A stretch of 64,000 nucleotides of DNA from Raineyella sp. LH-20. GTDB taxonomy: Bacteria; Actinomycetota; Actinomycetes; Propionibacteriales; Propionibacteriaceae. Below, one piece after another: positions 17,413-26,491 of the stretch. Below the pieces are notes generated by a model. The model saw only the letters and a program-made list of their open reading frames with translations. It made no database searches and was not told the origin of the DNA. The stretch lies in the NCBI RefSeq assembly GCF_033110965.1, contig NZ_CP137003.1, positions 310,001-374,000 of the forward strand. The letters are read 5' to 3'. A program made the translations under genes and the position numbers. Position 1 is the stretch's first letter. The number at the start of each line of letters is the position of its first letter.

Positions 17413-18402
17413 TCAGTAGGTCTGAGCGGCCTGCTTGGCCAGGTCGTCGGGGATGGTGACGCCCATCCGCTCAGCGGCCGCCTTGTTGATGACGAGCTGC
17501 ACGTCGGACTGCGACTCGACCGGCATGGTGGCCGGCTTGGCACCGGTGGTGAGGATCTTCACCGCCATCTGGCCGGTCTGGTAGCCGAGCTTGGTGTAGT
17601 CGATGCCGTACGTCGCGACCGTGCCGCGCTTGACGGAGTCGCCCTCACCGGCGATCACCGGGATCTTCCGGGTCTCCCCGACCTGGATCACCGATTCCAG
17701 CGCGGAGACCACGACATTGTCGGTCGGGACATAGATGGCGTCGACCCCGGCGAGCGACTGCGCGCCCTGCTGCACCTCGGCGGAGTTGGAGACCGCGACC
17801 TCCTTGACGGTCAGCCCCTGCTGGGCGGCCGCCTCGCGGGCCAGCTTCACCTGGACTGCCGAGTTGACCTCGCCGGAGCTGTAGATGATGCCGACGGTGG
17901 CGGCCTGCGGCCGCAGCTGCTTGACCAGGCCGATCTGCTTGGCGACCGGGTTGAGGTCGGTGGTGCCGGTGACGTTGCCGCCCGGCGCGTCGAGGGAGGT
18001 CACCAGCTGCGCGGACACCGGGTCGGTGACCGCGGTGAAGAGGATCGGGGTGTCGGCGATCGCCTGGGCCGCGGCCTGCGCGGTCGGCGTGGCGATGGCG
18101 AGCACCAGGTCCTTCTTGTCCGAGGCGAACTTGGTGGCGATCGAGGTCGCGGTCGCCTGGTCGCCCTGGGCGTTCTGCTCGTCGTAGTCGACCGTCAGCC
18201 CGGCGTCGGCGAGGGCCTTCTTGAACCCCTCGCGCGAGGCGTCGAGCGACGGGTGCGAGACGATCTGGGTGATCCCGATCGTGTAGGTCTTGCTGGCCGA
18301 CGACTGGGCGCCGGCACCCGAGCCGGCCGAATTGCCACAGGCTGCGAGGAACATCGAGGCGGCGGCGATCGCGCCGAGCACCCCGAGACGGGCTGACTTC
18401 AT
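17413..18402 (-). CDS. ABC transporter substrate-binding lipoprotein (TrpX-like, COG2984)
   Basis: The binding protein of the importer encoded downstream. The ATG at 18402 gives 329 residues with a lipoprotein signal peptide: basic MKSARLG, hydrophobic core, lipobox LAAC with Cys22 as the lipidated residue, followed by a Ser/Gly/Ala linker. The mature part is a two-lobed fold of the ABC_sub_bind family (TYTIGITQIVSHPSLDASREGFK, ILFTAVTDPVSAQLV, YVPTDNVVVSALESVI). Relatives include TrpX and other aromatic amino-acid or unknown-ligand binders. The ligand cannot be read from the sequence. Confidence 0.9.
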   Translation of the reverse strand: MKSARLGVLGAIAAASMFLAACGNSAGSGAGAQSSASKTYTIGITQIVSHPSLDASREGFKKALADAGLTVDYDEQNAQGDQATATSIATKFASDKKDLVLAIATPTAQAAAQAIADTPILFTAVTDPVSAQLVTSLDAPGGNVTGTTDLNPVAKQIGLVKQLRPQAATVGIIYSSGEVNSAVQVKLAREAAAQQGLTVKEVAVSNSAEVQQGAQSLAGVDAIYVPTDNVVVSALESVIQVGETRKIPVIAGEGDSVKRGTVATYGIDYTKLGYQTGQMAVKILTTGAKPATMPVESQSDVQLVINKAAAERMGVTIPDDLAKQAAQTY

Positions 18403-18592
18403 CGGTTGAGTCCTTTCCTCTCCGACGCGGCGTCGCGCCGGCGGTGTCCACTGCCGGCTCATTCTGCCTCGCCGACGCCCCCGGTCCCGGCCGGTAAGAC
18501 GGTCCCGACGGTACCAATCACGTGACGAACCGCCGGCACACGGTCCCACGGACGGCTCGACCGTCCTCCGGGCGTGTCCGACGGCACAGGTA

Positions 18593-18626
18593 TTGATATT
18601 CGTGATGTCTTGCATAAGATCGCAAG
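18593..18626 (+). promoter_or_regulatory. Promoter with overlapping inverted repeat, between DUF4395 gene and ABC operon
   Basis: A -35 box TTGATA (18593-18598) and a -10 box TAAGAT (18615-18620) are 16 bases apart, followed 37 bp later by the ATG of the DUF4395 gene. The inverted repeat CTTGC...GCAAG (18609-18626) encloses the -10 box, the usual place for a repressor. The segment is markedly AT-rich against its surroundings. The divergent ABC operon starts 190 bp away and could share control. Confidence 0.55.
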
Positions 18627-18657
18627 TAGTCCGTTCACCCTCCCGAAGGTCGCCCCC

Positions 18658-19209
18658 ATGGCCCGCCGCGCCCATCCCGCCCACACCGCCCGTACCTCCA
18701 CGGCTCCTGCCGCCGGCACCGGCCGGCCGTCCGACCCTGCCGGCACGTCCGGGGCCGAGACCCCGACTCCGGTCCGGATCGACCCCCGCGGCCCGCGGTT
18801 CGGGGCGATCATCACCTCGGTGCTGCTAGCCGTCACGCTCCTGCTGGGCCCCACCTGGGGCCTGGTCCCGCTGGGCATCCAGACGCTCGCCTTCATCGGC
18901 GGCTCCGTGTTCGGCCTGTCCCGCCAGCCCTGGGGCTGGATCTACCGCGCCTGGGTCCGGCCGCGGCTGGGCCCGCCGGCCGAGCTGGAGGACGAGGCAC
19001 CGCCGCGCTTCGCCCAGACGGTCGGGCTGGTCTTCGCCGTGCTCGCACTGGTCGGTGCACTGACCGGCCTCGCTCCGCTGTTCTGGGCCGCGACCGGCGT
19101 CGCGTTCATCGCCGCCTTCCTCAACGCCGCGTTCGACTTCTGTCTCGGCTGCGAGACGTACCTGCTGGTGCAGCGATTGCGCGCCCGTACGCCGCACCCG
19201 TCGGTCTGA
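18658..19209 (+). CDS. DUF4395 membrane protein
   Basis: The 183-residue protein belongs to DUF4395. After a Thr/Ala/Pro-rich leader of 40 residues come IDPRGPRFGAIITSVLLAVTLLLG, the family's N-terminal signature, and about four transmembrane segments. The C-terminal FNAAFDFCLGCETYLL-type motif carries two Cys three residues apart (FCLGCE), which could be redox active at the membrane. DUF4395 genes are often next to thioredoxin or rhodanese genes; here a membrane-anchored thioredoxin follows, so the pair probably moves reducing equivalents or sulfur. The specific role is unknown. Confidence 0.85.
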   Translation: MARRAHPAHTARTSTAPAAGTGRPSDPAGTSGAETPTPVRIDPRGPRFGAIITSVLLAVTLLLGPTWGLVPLGIQTLAFIGGSVFGLSRQPWGWIYRAWVRPRLGPPAELEDEAPPRFAQTVGLVFAVLALVGALTGLAPLFWAATGVAFIAAFLNAAFDFCLGCETYLLVQRLRARTPHPSV

Positions 19210-19292
19210 CGGCGGCTCCGTCCCCCAGGTCCCCACCTTCGTTCCGCACTCCGCCCGCTCCTCCACGCCCCCCATCCCGACAGGACCCCTCT

Positions 19293-19730
19293 GTGACCGG
19301 CCTCATCATCCTTCTCGTCGCGCTGGCGGCGGCCACCGCCTTCGGTCTGTACCGGCGGGCCACCGACGGCCGCTCCCGCTCCACCACCGGAGCCCGGCGA
19401 CCGCGGCTCAGCTCCGACGACCTCGGCACCGACCTCGGTGCCTCGCGGACCTTCGTCCAGTTCTCCTCGTCGGTGTGCACGCCGTGCCGCCGGACCCGTA
19501 CGTTGCTGGAGTCGGTGGCCGCGGAGCGCCCGGAGCTGGCGTACGTCGACCTGGACGCCGAGAGCCGGCTCGATCTCGTCGAACGGTTCGGGGTGCTGCG
19601 GACGCCGACCGTCCTGGTGCTCGACGCCGACGGCACGGTGGCCCATCGGATCGTGGGCCAGCCGCGCCGCGCCGAGGTGCTGGCCCTGCTCGAGCCGGCC
19701 GACACCCTGCTGGCTGCGGCCAGCCGGTAG
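19293..19730 (+). CDS. Membrane-anchored thioredoxin-like protein
   Basis: The GTG at 19293 starts a 145-residue protein. Residues 3-20 form one hydrophobic helix, then a basic linker, then a thioredoxin fold with the active-site CTPC at 62-65 (FSSSVCTPCRRTRTLLE) and the cis-Pro in LRTPTVLVLDADG. With positively charged residues after the helix, the domain is likely on the inner face if the N-terminus is outside; the orientation is uncertain. It follows the DUF4395 gene by 83 bp on the same strand and is likely its partner. Confidence 0.85.
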   Translation: MTGLIILLVALAAATAFGLYRRATDGRSRSTTGARRPRLSSDDLGTDLGASRTFVQFSSSVCTPCRRTRTLLESVAAERPELAYVDLDAESRLDLVERFGVLRTPTVLVLDADGTVAHRIVGQPRRAEVLALLEPADTLLAAASR

Positions 19731-19817
19731 CCGCCGCCGACCCGCGGCCGGTGGGTAGCGGGCCGGCGTCCACGGCCGTCGGGCCCGGTCAGCGGCGCCC
19801 ACGGCCGTCGGGCCCGA

Positions 19818-20696
19818 TCAGTCCGGCGGCGCGGCGTCCAGGACGTGCAGGTCCAGTTCGATGTCCAACAGGGCCTCCGCGGCGTGGGGGTGCGGCTCCC
19901 CGCCCGACCCCAGCTCGCGGAGCGTACGGTGCAGTTCCGCCAGACAGGCCACCGCCTCGGCCCGACGCCCCAGCTGGGCCGCCAGCCGGGCGTACGACAG
20001 ACCGGCCTCCAGCCCGATCGCCCCGTGCCGCCCACCCGGGCCGCCGGACCAGCGGCAGAGCCCGGACAGGCCGGCGAGGGTCTCCTGCCACACCGCGATC
20101 GGGCGGGTCCGGCTGACTCCGTGGCCGGACAGGGCGGGCACCAGAGTGCGGTAGCTCTGAGCGGCGCGCAGCGGACCGAACCGGGCCCGTTCCCCGCCGC
20201 AGCGCACCATCCACCCGGCGAATCGGGAGCGGATCGCCAGACCGTCCTCATCGGTCGGCGACAGCCAGACGACCGCCGGTTCGAGGACCTTACCGAGCCG
20301 ACGGGGCGCAGCCCCGCCCGCGGCGTACTGGCGCGCCACGTACCACAGCGCGGTCACCTCCGCGGGGTCGCGCACCGGCTTGTCCTCCAGGACCGCGGCC
20401 AGCGCCCAGCAGGCCTCGCGAGCCAGCGAGTCGTCGGGGTCGATCTGGTACGACCCGTCGGAGCGGTGCGCGATCAGTGTCCGCAGTCGGTCGATGAGCT
20501 CCATCACCTCGAGCGGTGACGGCTCGGGCGGCATCTCGCGGCCGAGGTGCTCGGCTGCCCGGAACGGCCGCGGCCGCCACGGGTCGTCGTGCCGGCCGGG
20601 GTCGTGCCGGCCGGGGTCGTCGTCTCGGGACACGGGGCCTCCCCGGGGATCCGGCCCGCCCAGCTGCCTGCGGGCCATGTCCCGCCAGTGTGCCAT
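19818..20696 (-). CDS. Conserved hypothetical protein, helical, unknown function
   Basis: I do not recognise a family. The ATG at 20696 (alternative ATG 20678) gives 292 residues. The first 55 are Arg/Asp/Pro-rich and look disordered, with a short repeat DPGRHDPGRHDD. The rest is rich in Ala, Leu and Arg with several helix pairs (LAREACWALAAVLED, LSYARLAAQLGRRAEAVACLAELHRTLREL) that resemble a TPR-type solenoid. No signal peptide or membrane helix. It lies 45 bp after map on the same strand and could be its last operon partner. Confidence 0.55.
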   Translation of the reverse strand: MAHWRDMARRQLGGPDPRGGPVSRDDDPGRHDPGRHDDPWRPRPFRAAEHLGREMPPEPSPLEVMELIDRLRTLIAHRSDGSYQIDPDDSLAREACWALAAVLEDKPVRDPAEVTALWYVARQYAAGGAAPRRLGKVLEPAVVWLSPTDEDGLAIRSRFAGWMVRCGGERARFGPLRAAQSYRTLVPALSGHGVSRTRPIAVWQETLAGLSGLCRWSGGPGGRHGAIGLEAGLSYARLAAQLGRRAEAVACLAELHRTLRELGSGGEPHPHAAEALLDIELDLHVLDAAPPD

Positions 20697-20741
20697 CCGG
20701 TCGGTACCTGCACCAGACTGCGGCTGACCGGAGGCGCCGGG

Positions 20742-21587
20742 TCAGTCGGCCAGCGGACCGAACGGCACGCCGAAGCGGCCGAGCATCTCCTCGCCGCCAT
20801 CGGGAGCGGTCAGCACCCACAGGCCCTTCGGTGTGCAGGTGACGGTGTGCTCCCAATGCGAAGCCGCGCTGCCGTCGAGGGTGACGACGGTCCAGTCGTC
20901 GTCGAGCACCGCGTTGTCAGGCGATCCCAGGGTGATCATCGGCTCGACGCAGAACGCCATCCCCCGGCTGATCCGCGGGCCCTTGCCGGCCCGGCCGTAG
21001 TTCGGCACGTCCGGCGGCTGGTGCATCTCGGTGCCGATGCCATGTCCGACGTACTCCCGGACGATGCCGTACGATCCGGCGGCCTCGACGTACGCCTCGA
21101 CGGCGGCGCCGATGTCACCGATCCGGCCGTTGAGGCGAGCGGCGGCGATGCCCGCCCACATCGCTCCCTCAGTGACGTCGCTGAGCGCCTGCCGATCGGC
21201 GACCGGGGTGCCGACCTGCACGGTCCGCGCAGAGTCGCCGTGCCAGCCGCCGAGGATCGCGCCACCGTCGACCGACAGCGTGTCGCCGTCCTGCAGTGCA
21301 TAGTCGGTGGGCATCCCGTGGACGATCACCTCGTTGACCGACAGGCACACGACGCCCTTGAAGCCGCCCTGGCCGCGGGAGTCGGCGCCGTACTCCAGGA
21401 AGTTGGACTCCGCACCGTGGCGGGCCAGTGTCTCCCGGCCGATCCGATCCAGCTCACGCAGGGTGACGCCCGGGCGGGCCTGCGAGGTGATGGTGTCGAG
21501 CAGGTCGGCGACGACCAGCCCGGCCCGGCGCATCAGCCGGAGTTGCTCGTCGGTCTTCAGCTCGATGCCACGACTGCCGCGGAACAC
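20742..21587 (-). CDS. map: Methionine aminopeptidase, type I
   Basis: MAP removes the initiator methionine from new proteins. The GTG at 21587 directly follows the adk TGA (TGAGTG), with GAGAAGG inside the end of adk as ribosome binding site, so translation is coupled. All five metal ligands are seen: Asp107 (SVDGG), Asp118 (HGDSART), His182 (VGHGIG), Glu215 (CVEPM) and Glu246 (HWEHT), plus His90. At 281 residues it is of usual length with a slightly long N-terminus. Confidence 0.97.
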   Translation of the reverse strand: MFRGSRGIELKTDEQLRLMRRAGLVVADLLDTITSQARPGVTLRELDRIGRETLARHGAESNFLEYGADSRGQGGFKGVVCLSVNEVIVHGMPTDYALQDGDTLSVDGGAILGGWHGDSARTVQVGTPVADRQALSDVTEGAMWAGIAAARLNGRIGDIGAAVEAYVEAAGSYGIVREYVGHGIGTEMHQPPDVPNYGRAGKGPRISRGMAFCVEPMITLGSPDNAVLDDDWTVVTLDGSAASHWEHTVTCTPKGLWVLTAPDGGEEMLGRFGVPFGPLAD

Positions 21588-22160
21588 TCAGGCCTTCTCT
21601 GCGACGAGCGCGTCGGCGATCCGCTGGCCGACCTCGTCGATGGTGCCGAGTCCGTCGACCTCGACCAGCAGCCCGCGCTCCGCGTACGTCGCCAGCAGCG
21701 GGGCGGTCTCCTCGTCGTAGACCCGCAGACGGGTCCGGATGGTCTCCTCGTTGTCGTCGGCCCGGCCCTCGATCTCGGCCCGCTTCAGCAGCCGGCCGAC
21801 CACCTCGTCGGTGTCCGCGGTGAGGGAGATGACAGCATCGAGCTGCACGCCGAGCTCGGTCAGCATCCCGTCGAGCGCCGCCACCTGGGCGAGGGTGCGC
21901 GGGTAGCCGTCGAGCAGGAACCCGCCGGCGGCGTCCTGCTCGGCGAGCCGGTTGCGGACCAGCCCGTTGGTGATGTCGTCGCCGACATAGCCGCCGGACG
22001 CCATGATCTCCTTGACCTTCAGGCCGAGCGGGGTCTCGTTCTTCACGTTCGACCGGAAGATGTCGCCGGTGGAGATCGCCGGGATCTCGTAGCGAGCGGC
22101 GATGCCCTTCGCCTGCGTACCCTTGCCCGCCCCGGGCGGACCCATGATCAGGAGCCTCAT
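21588..22160 (-). CDS. adk: Adenylate kinase
   Basis: Adenylate kinase balances AMP, ADP and ATP. The ATG at 22160 overlaps the secY stop by 4 bases and gives 190 residues, the short form without the extended LID that carries the zinc motif. Features are the P-loop [10 protein letters not shown] (7-16), the AMP-binding [22 protein letters not shown], and [20 protein letters not shown] in the core. The order secY-adk-map is standard. Confidence 0.97.
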   Translation of the reverse strand: MRLLIMGPPGAGKGTQAKGIAARYEIPAISTGDIFRSNVKNETPLGLKVKEIMASGGYVGDDITNGLVRNRLAEQDAAGGFLLDGYPRTLAQVAALDGMLTELGVQLDAVISLTADTDEVVGRLLKRAEIEGRADDNEETIRTRLRVYDEETAPLLATYAERGLLVEVDGLGTIDEVGQRIADALVAEKA

Positions 22161-23461
22161 CGTAGGAACCCTTCGTAGTTGTGCTGCTGGAGCTTGGATT
22201 CGATCTGTTTGATGGTGTCCAGGCCGACGCCCACGATGATCAACAGCGAGGTGCCGCCGAACGGGAAGTTCTGGTTGGCCTGGAACAGGATGAACGCCAC
22301 CGAGGGGATCAGGGCGATCAGCGCCAGGTAGATCGACCCTGGCGCGGTCAGTCGGCTGAGCACGTACGAGAGGTACTTCTCCGTCGGCCGCCCGGCGCGG
22401 ATGCCGGGGATGAATCCGCCGTACTTCTTCATGTTGTCGGCGATCTCCTCGGTGTTGAAGGTGATCGCGACGTAGAAGTAGGCGAAGAAGATGATCAGCA
22501 CGGCGTACGTGATGACGTAGACCGGGTGCGACATCGAGCCGAAGTACTTGCTGACCCACTGGGCGGCCGGTCCGTCCGGCCGGAAGGTCGAGAACAGCAC
22601 CGGCAGGTAGAGCATCGACGAGGCGAAGATGACCGGGATGACGCCGGCCTGGTTCACCTTGACCGGGATGTAGGTGGAGGTGCCGCCGCGCAGCTTGCCG
22701 CCGATCATCTTCTTGGCGTACTGCACGCCGATCCGCCGCTGGCCCTGCTCGATGAAGACCACGGCGGCCATCACCGCGAGGCCGACCAGGATCACCAGGC
22801 CCATCACCACCCAGCCCTGCGAGCCGGGGCGGGACTGGCGCACCGACGCCAGGCCGTTGGGGAACTGGGCGGCGACCGAGGTGAAGATCAGCACGGACAT
22901 GCCGTTGCCGACGCCCTTCTCGGTGATCAGCTCGCCGAGCCACATCACCAGGCTGGTGCCGGCCGTCATCGTCAGGATCATCACGATGATCGGGAACAGT
23001 CCGGTGTTGTAGACTAGGCCGGTGCAGCCGGGGATCAGCTGGTCGTTGACCGCGAGGGTGACGAACGCGGTCGACTGCATGATCGCCAGCAGGATCGTCA
23101 GGTAGCGGGTGTACTGGGTGATCTTCTCCTGGCCCTGGCCGCCCTCCTTGCGCAGCGCCTCCAACCGCGGGATGACCACGGTGAGCAGCTGCAGGATGAT
23201 CGACGAGGTGATGTACGGCATCACGCCGAGGGCGAAGACCGCCAGCTTCAGCAGTGCCCCACCGGAGAACATGTTCAGCATCGAGGCGAACCCTGCGGCC
23301 CCACCGCTGGCCAGTGCCCGACAGGTGTCGACCTGCTGGACGTTGACGTTCGGGATGGGGATGGCCGATCCGAGTCGGAAGATGACGATGATCCCCAGCG
23401 AGAAGAGGATCTTGTTCCGAAGATCGGGTGTCCGGAAGGCATTGGTGAATGCGGAGAGCAC
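22157..23461 (-). CDS. secY: Protein translocase channel subunit SecY
   Basis: SecY forms the pore of the SecYEG translocon in the cytoplasmic membrane. The GTG at 23461 gives 434 residues with ten transmembrane helices, starting [31 protein letters not shown]. The cytoplasmic loop [32 protein letters not shown] and the C-terminal [14 protein letters not shown] are typical. It stands alone from the spc operon by 804 bp of repeat-rich DNA and has its own probable promoter. Confidence 0.97.
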   Translation of the reverse strand: MLSAFTNAFRTPDLRNKILFSLGIIVIFRLGSAIPIPNVNVQQVDTCRALASGGAAGFASMLNMFSGGALLKLAVFALGVMPYITSSIILQLLTVVIPRLEALRKEGGQGQEKITQYTRYLTILLAIMQSTAFVTLAVNDQLIPGCTGLVYNTGLFPIIVMILTMTAGTSLVMWLGELITEKGVGNGMSVLIFTSVAAQFPNGLASVRQSRPGSQGWVVMGLVILVGLAVMAAVVFIEQGQRRIGVQYAKKMIGGKLRGGTSTYIPVKVNQAGVIPVIFASSMLYLPVLFSTFRPDGPAAQWVSKYFGSMSHPVYVITYAVLIIFFAYFYVAITFNTEEIADNMKKYGGFIPGIRAGRPTEKYLSYVLSRLTAPGSIYLALIALIPSVAFILFQANQNFPFGGTSLLIIVGVGLDTIKQIESKLQQHNYEGFLR

Positions 23462-23559
23462 CGTGCCCCTCTCTTGTACGACGACGACACGCCCGGGGAG
23501 GCCCGGTCCAGGCCGGGACCACCCGCGTGGACATCACACCCACATAGGCGTGCTCAGTG

Positions 23560-23568
23560 ACTGTAGCA
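23560..23568 (-). promoter_or_regulatory. Possible extended -10 promoter of secY (TGCTACAGT)
   Basis: TGCTACAGT on the minus strand has the TGN extension and a TANNNT box, about 100 bp before the secY GTG. There is no good -35 at the usual distance. A promoter is expected here because a strong terminator follows the upstream gene rplO. Confidence 0.3.
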
Positions 23569-23769
23569 GTCTTGTCCGCGCAACCGACGAGGGCAAACCG
23601 GGCGCGATACGAAAGGCCGACCACGCCAAGGGATTCATCCCACACCATGGGATTCACCCCGGCATCCCGCCGACAGGACCGCGCGGGTCCGCCGAACACG
23701 ACCATCCCAGGCTCTCGGCCCCGAACCCGAAGACCGTCGGCTCGCTCGGACACCGACTCAACGACCGAG

Positions 23770-23847
23770 GACTCACTGCCGATACCGACGACTCACTGCC
23801 GACACCGACGACTCTCACCGACGCCGACGACTCTCGCCAACACCGAT
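23770..23847. repeat. Four tandem units of 19-20 bp (GACTCACTGCCGATACCGAC type)
   Basis: Units at 23770-23789, 23790-23809, 23810-23828 and 23829-23847 begin with GACTC and end with CCGA(C/T). The first two differ by one base and are 20 bp; the last two are 19 bp and more diverged. Confidence 0.8.
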
Positions 23848-23902
23848 CTACGGCAAAAACCCCGACCGTATTCGGCCGTACACGATCGGGGTTACCGGGG
23901 AA

Positions 23903-23940
23903 CGTCGGGGTACGTAAGCGCCGTCGGGGTACGTAAGCGC
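23903..23940. repeat. Two perfect 19-bp tandem repeats with GTACGT core
   Basis: CGTCGGGGTACGTAAGCGC at 23903-23921 is repeated exactly at 23922-23940. Confidence 0.85.
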
Positions 23941-24000
23941 CGTGCCAGGACGACGCCACAGGCGTGGGTGCCGTAGGAGGACAGCGCCCCCTGATTGGCC

Positions 24001-24100
24001 ACGCACGTGAACGCCGTCAGCCGTACGTGAGCACCGTCAGCCGTACGTGAACGCCGTCAGCCGTACGTGAGCACCGTCAGCCGTACGTGAGCACCGTCCA
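24001..24100. repeat. Five 20-bp tandem repeats with CGTACG core
   Basis: Five units of exactly 20 bp begin at 24001, 24021, 24041, 24061 and 24081. Two forms are mixed: CCGTACGTGAGCACCGTCAG and CCGTACGTGAACGCCGTCAG; the first (ACGC-) and last (-CCA) units are diverged at the ends. There are no spacers, so this is not a CRISPR array. Confidence 0.9.
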
Positions 24101-24195
24101 TGCCGTCACCCAGCACACGGGCGCCCCGCAGCGTCCCCCGTCATCAGTCACCCGTCCGGCGGCATCAGGGGAAGCCGCCTCGACGGACGACGCAA

Positions 24196-24223
24196 CAGGG
24201 CGGCTCCTGACGGAGCCGCCCTG
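24196..24223 (-). terminator. Terminator after rplO, end of S10-spc operon
   Basis: A perfect 12-bp stem (24196-24207 with 24212-24223) closes a four-base loop, 43 bp beyond the rplO stop codon. Confidence 0.85.
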
Positions 24224-24265
24224 GTGCAGGCGCGTCTGAGGGACGCGCCCGTTGTCCAGCGAAGA

Positions 24266-24706
24266 TCAGCGGGTCGCGGCGGTGCCGCCGGCGCCCTCGA
24301 TCTTCTCCTTGGCCGAGGCCGAGTACTTGTCGACGGTGACCTGCAGCTTGACCGACAGTTCGCCGGAGCCGAGGATCTTCACCGGCCAGCCGTCGCGGAC
24401 GGCGCCCTTGGCGACCAGGTCGTCGACGGTGACCTCGCCACCCTCCGGGTAGAGGGCGACGAGCTTGTCCAGGTTCACCACCTGGTACTCGACACGGAAC
24501 GGGTTCTTGAAGCCGCGCAGCTTCGGGACCCGCATGTGCATCGGCATCTGGCCACCCTCGAAGTTCTCCGGGGTGTTCTTGCGTGCGCCGGTGCCCTTGG
24601 TGCCACGGCCCGAGGTCTTGCCCTTCGAACCCTCACCACGACCGATACGGATCCGGTCCCGCTTGGAGCCGGGTGCCGGCTGGAGATCATGCAGCTTGAT
24701 CGCCAT
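24266..24706 (-). CDS. rplO: 50S ribosomal protein L15
   Basis: L15 is a late-assembly protein of the large subunit. The 146 residues begin [42 protein letters not shown], the Gly/Arg-rich extension that threads into 23S rRNA, followed by the globular part ([22 protein letters not shown]). It is the last gene of the S10-spc transcription unit, 2 bp after rpmD and just ahead of a strong terminator. Confidence 0.98.
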   Translation of the reverse strand: MAIKLHDLQPAPGSKRDRIRIGRGEGSKGKTSGRGTKGTGARKNTPENFEGGQMPMHMRVPKLRGFKNPFRVEYQVVNLDKLVALYPEGGEVTVDDLVAKGAVRDGWPVKILGSGELSVKLQVTVDKYSASAKEKIEGAGGTAATR

Positions 24707-24708
24707 GG

Positions 24709-24900
24709 TCAGTCAACCTCCTCGACGGTCTCGACGGTCACCAGGTGGCGAACCGCACGGACCATGCCACGGATCGCCGGGTTGTCGGGCTGCTCGACCG
24801 TCTGGCCGATCTTCCGCAGTCCGAGGCCGCGCAGGGTCTTGCCCATCTGCGGCTTCTCGCCGACGACACCCTTGATCTGGGTGATCTGCAGCTTCGCCAT
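24709..24900 (-). CDS. rpmD: 50S ribosomal protein L30
   Basis: A 63-residue protein with the L30 fold: [35 protein letters not shown], then [19 protein letters not shown]. The start codon overlaps the rpsE stop by one base. Confidence 0.97.
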   Translation of the reverse strand: MAKLQITQIKGVVGEKPQMGKTLRGLGLRKIGQTVEQPDNPAIRGMVRAVRHLVTVETVEEVD

Positions 24901-25508
24901 CAGGAAGCCACCTCCTGCTTCGCCTCGTCACGGGCCCGCAGCAGCGCGGCCGGGGCCACGTCCTGCACGGCCTTGGTGCGGCGCTTGGCGACGTCCTCGG
25001 GCTCCTCGAGCATCTTCAGCGCGGCCTCGGTGGCGTGCACCACGTTGATCGCGTTCGGCGAGCCGAGCGACTTCGCCAGCACGTCGGCGATGCCGGCGCA
25101 CTCGAGCACGGCGCGGACGGCGCCACCGGCGATCACACCGGTACCGGGAGCGGCCGGGCGCAGCATGACCACGCCGGCGGCCTTCTCGCCCTGGACCGGG
25201 TGCGGGATCGTCTTCTGGATGCGCGGGACGCGGAAGAAGTTCTTCTTCGCCTCCTCGACACCCTTGGCGATCGCCGCCGGCACCTCCTTGGCCTTGCCGT
25301 AGCCGATGCCGACCGTGCCGTCACCGTCGCCCACCACGACCAGCGCAGTGAAGCTGAAGCGGCGGCCGCCCTTGACGACCTTGGCAACGCGGTTGATGGT
25401 CACCACGCGCTCGATGAACTGGTTCTTGTCCTCGGTGTTCCGGCCCCGACGATCGTCACGGCCGCGACGCTCGCCACGGCCGCCACTGCGGCCCTGGTTC
25501 TCACTCAT
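24900..25508 (-). CDS. rpsE: 30S ribosomal protein S5
   Basis: S5 takes part in decoding fidelity at the mRNA entry channel. Of 202 residues the first 28 are a Gly/Arg-rich actinobacterial extension ([18 protein letters not shown]). The S5 N-terminal domain follows ([34 protein letters not shown], the loop where spectinomycin resistance changes occur, here unaltered by eye) and the C-terminal domain [29 protein letters not shown]. It lies 27 bp after rplR. Confidence 0.98.
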   Translation of the reverse strand: MSENQGRSGGRGERRGRDDRRGRNTEDKNQFIERVVTINRVAKVVKGGRRFSFTALVVVGDGDGTVGIGYGKAKEVPAAIAKGVEEAKKNFFRVPRIQKTIPHPVQGEKAAGVVMLRPAAPGTGVIAGGAVRAVLECAGIADVLAKSLGSPNAINVVHATEAALKMLEEPEDVAKRRTKAVQDVAPAALLRARDEAKQEVAS

Positions 25509-25535
25509 CGCTTTCCTTTTCCTCTCGTCGTACGG

Positions 25536-25919
25536 TCAGAAGTCCAGACCGGCCTCGCGCGCACCGTCGGCGAGCGCAGCGACACGACCCTGGTACTTGT
25601 AGCCGGCGCGGTCGAAGACGACCTGCTCGACCCCCGCGGACTTCGCCCGCTCGGCGACGAGTGCCCCGACCTTGCGGGCCTTGGCGGACTTGTCGCCGTC
25701 GAAGGTGCGCAGGTCGGCTTCCATCGTCGACGCCGATGCGAGCGTACGCCCCTGGGTGTCGTCGATCACCTGCACGAACATGTGCTTGGCGGACCGGGAC
25801 ACGACCAGACGGGGACGGTCGGCGGAGCCGAAGATCTTCTTGCGGCCGCGCACCTGGCGGCGCTGCTTGGACGCAGCCTTCGGCGCGGTGTTCTTGTTGT
25901 GCGTCAGGGAGATGCCCAT
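25536..25919 (-). CDS. rplR: 50S ribosomal protein L18
   Basis: L18 binds 5S rRNA together with L5. The ATG at 25919 gives 127 residues starting [11 protein letters not shown]; a GTG two codons earlier (25925), overlapping the rplF stop, is the alternative. Family segments are [31 protein letters not shown] and [28 protein letters not shown]. Confidence 0.97.
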   Translation of the reverse strand: MGISLTHNKNTAPKAASKQRRQVRGRKKIFGSADRPRLVVSRSAKHMFVQVIDDTQGRTLASASTMEADLRTFDGDKSAKARKVGALVAERAKSAGVEQVVFDRAGYKYQGRVAALADGAREAGLDF

Positions 25920-25921
25920 CG

Positions 25922-26464
25922 TCACTTACCTGCCTTTCCGGCCTTGCGCCGGACGTGCTCGCCCTCGTAGCGGACGCCCTTGCCCTTGTAGGGCTCGGGC
26001 TTGCGGATCTTGCGGATGTTGGCGGCGACCTCGCCCACCAGCTGCTTGTCGATGCCCTGCACCGCGAAGTGCGTCGGGTTCTCGACGGTGAAGGTGATGC
26101 CCTCCGGGGCGTCGACGATCACCGGGTGGGAGAAGCCCAGGGCGAACTCCAGCTGGGTCGGGCCCTTGGCCTGGACGCGGTAACCGACACCCTGGATCTC
26201 GAGCTTCTTGACGTAGCCCTCGGTGACACCGAGGACCATGTTGTTGACGAGGGTGCGGGTCAGGCCGTGCAGGGAGCGGTTGAGACGCTCGTCGTTCGGA
26301 CGCGCGACGACCAGCTCGCCGGCCTCGTTGCGGCTGACGGTGATCGGCTCAGCCACGTGGTGCTCCAGCGAGCCCTTCGGACCCTTGACCGTGACCTGCT
26401 GGCCGTCGAGGGTGACCTCAACGCCGGACGGGACGGTGATCGGGAGCCTTCCGATTCGGGACAT
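25922..26464 (-). CDS. rplF: 50S ribosomal protein L6
   Basis: L6 stands near the factor-binding site. The 180 residues form two repeats of the L6 fold; [17 protein letters not shown] is the start, and [24 protein letters not shown] and [25 protein letters not shown] mark the second domain and the C-terminus. Confidence 0.98.
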   Translation of the reverse strand: MSRIGRLPITVPSGVEVTLDGQQVTVKGPKGSLEHHVAEPITVSRNEAGELVVARPNDERLNRSLHGLTRTLVNNMVLGVTEGYVKKLEIQGVGYRVQAKGPTQLEFALGFSHPVIVDAPEGITFTVENPTHFAVQGIDKQLVGEVAANIRKIRKPEPYKGKGVRYEGEHVRRKAGKAGK

Positions 26465-26491
26465 GGTGTTCTCTCCTCTCGGTCTCGTCCG

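Larger units (their letters stand above)
23569..24195. other. Repeat-bearing intergenic region between rplO and secY, no credible gene
   Basis: This 620-bp stretch has no family-like open frame. It holds three tandem arrays listed separately (23770-23847, 23903-23940, 24001-24100) and an imperfect hairpin of GGGGTT/AACCCC at about 23858-23893. In most actinobacteria rplO and secY are adjacent or nearly so. Confidence 0.65.

Noticed and set aside
24001-24100. CRISPR array
   Set aside because: The 20-bp units are directly adjacent with no spacers, and no cas gene is in the window.
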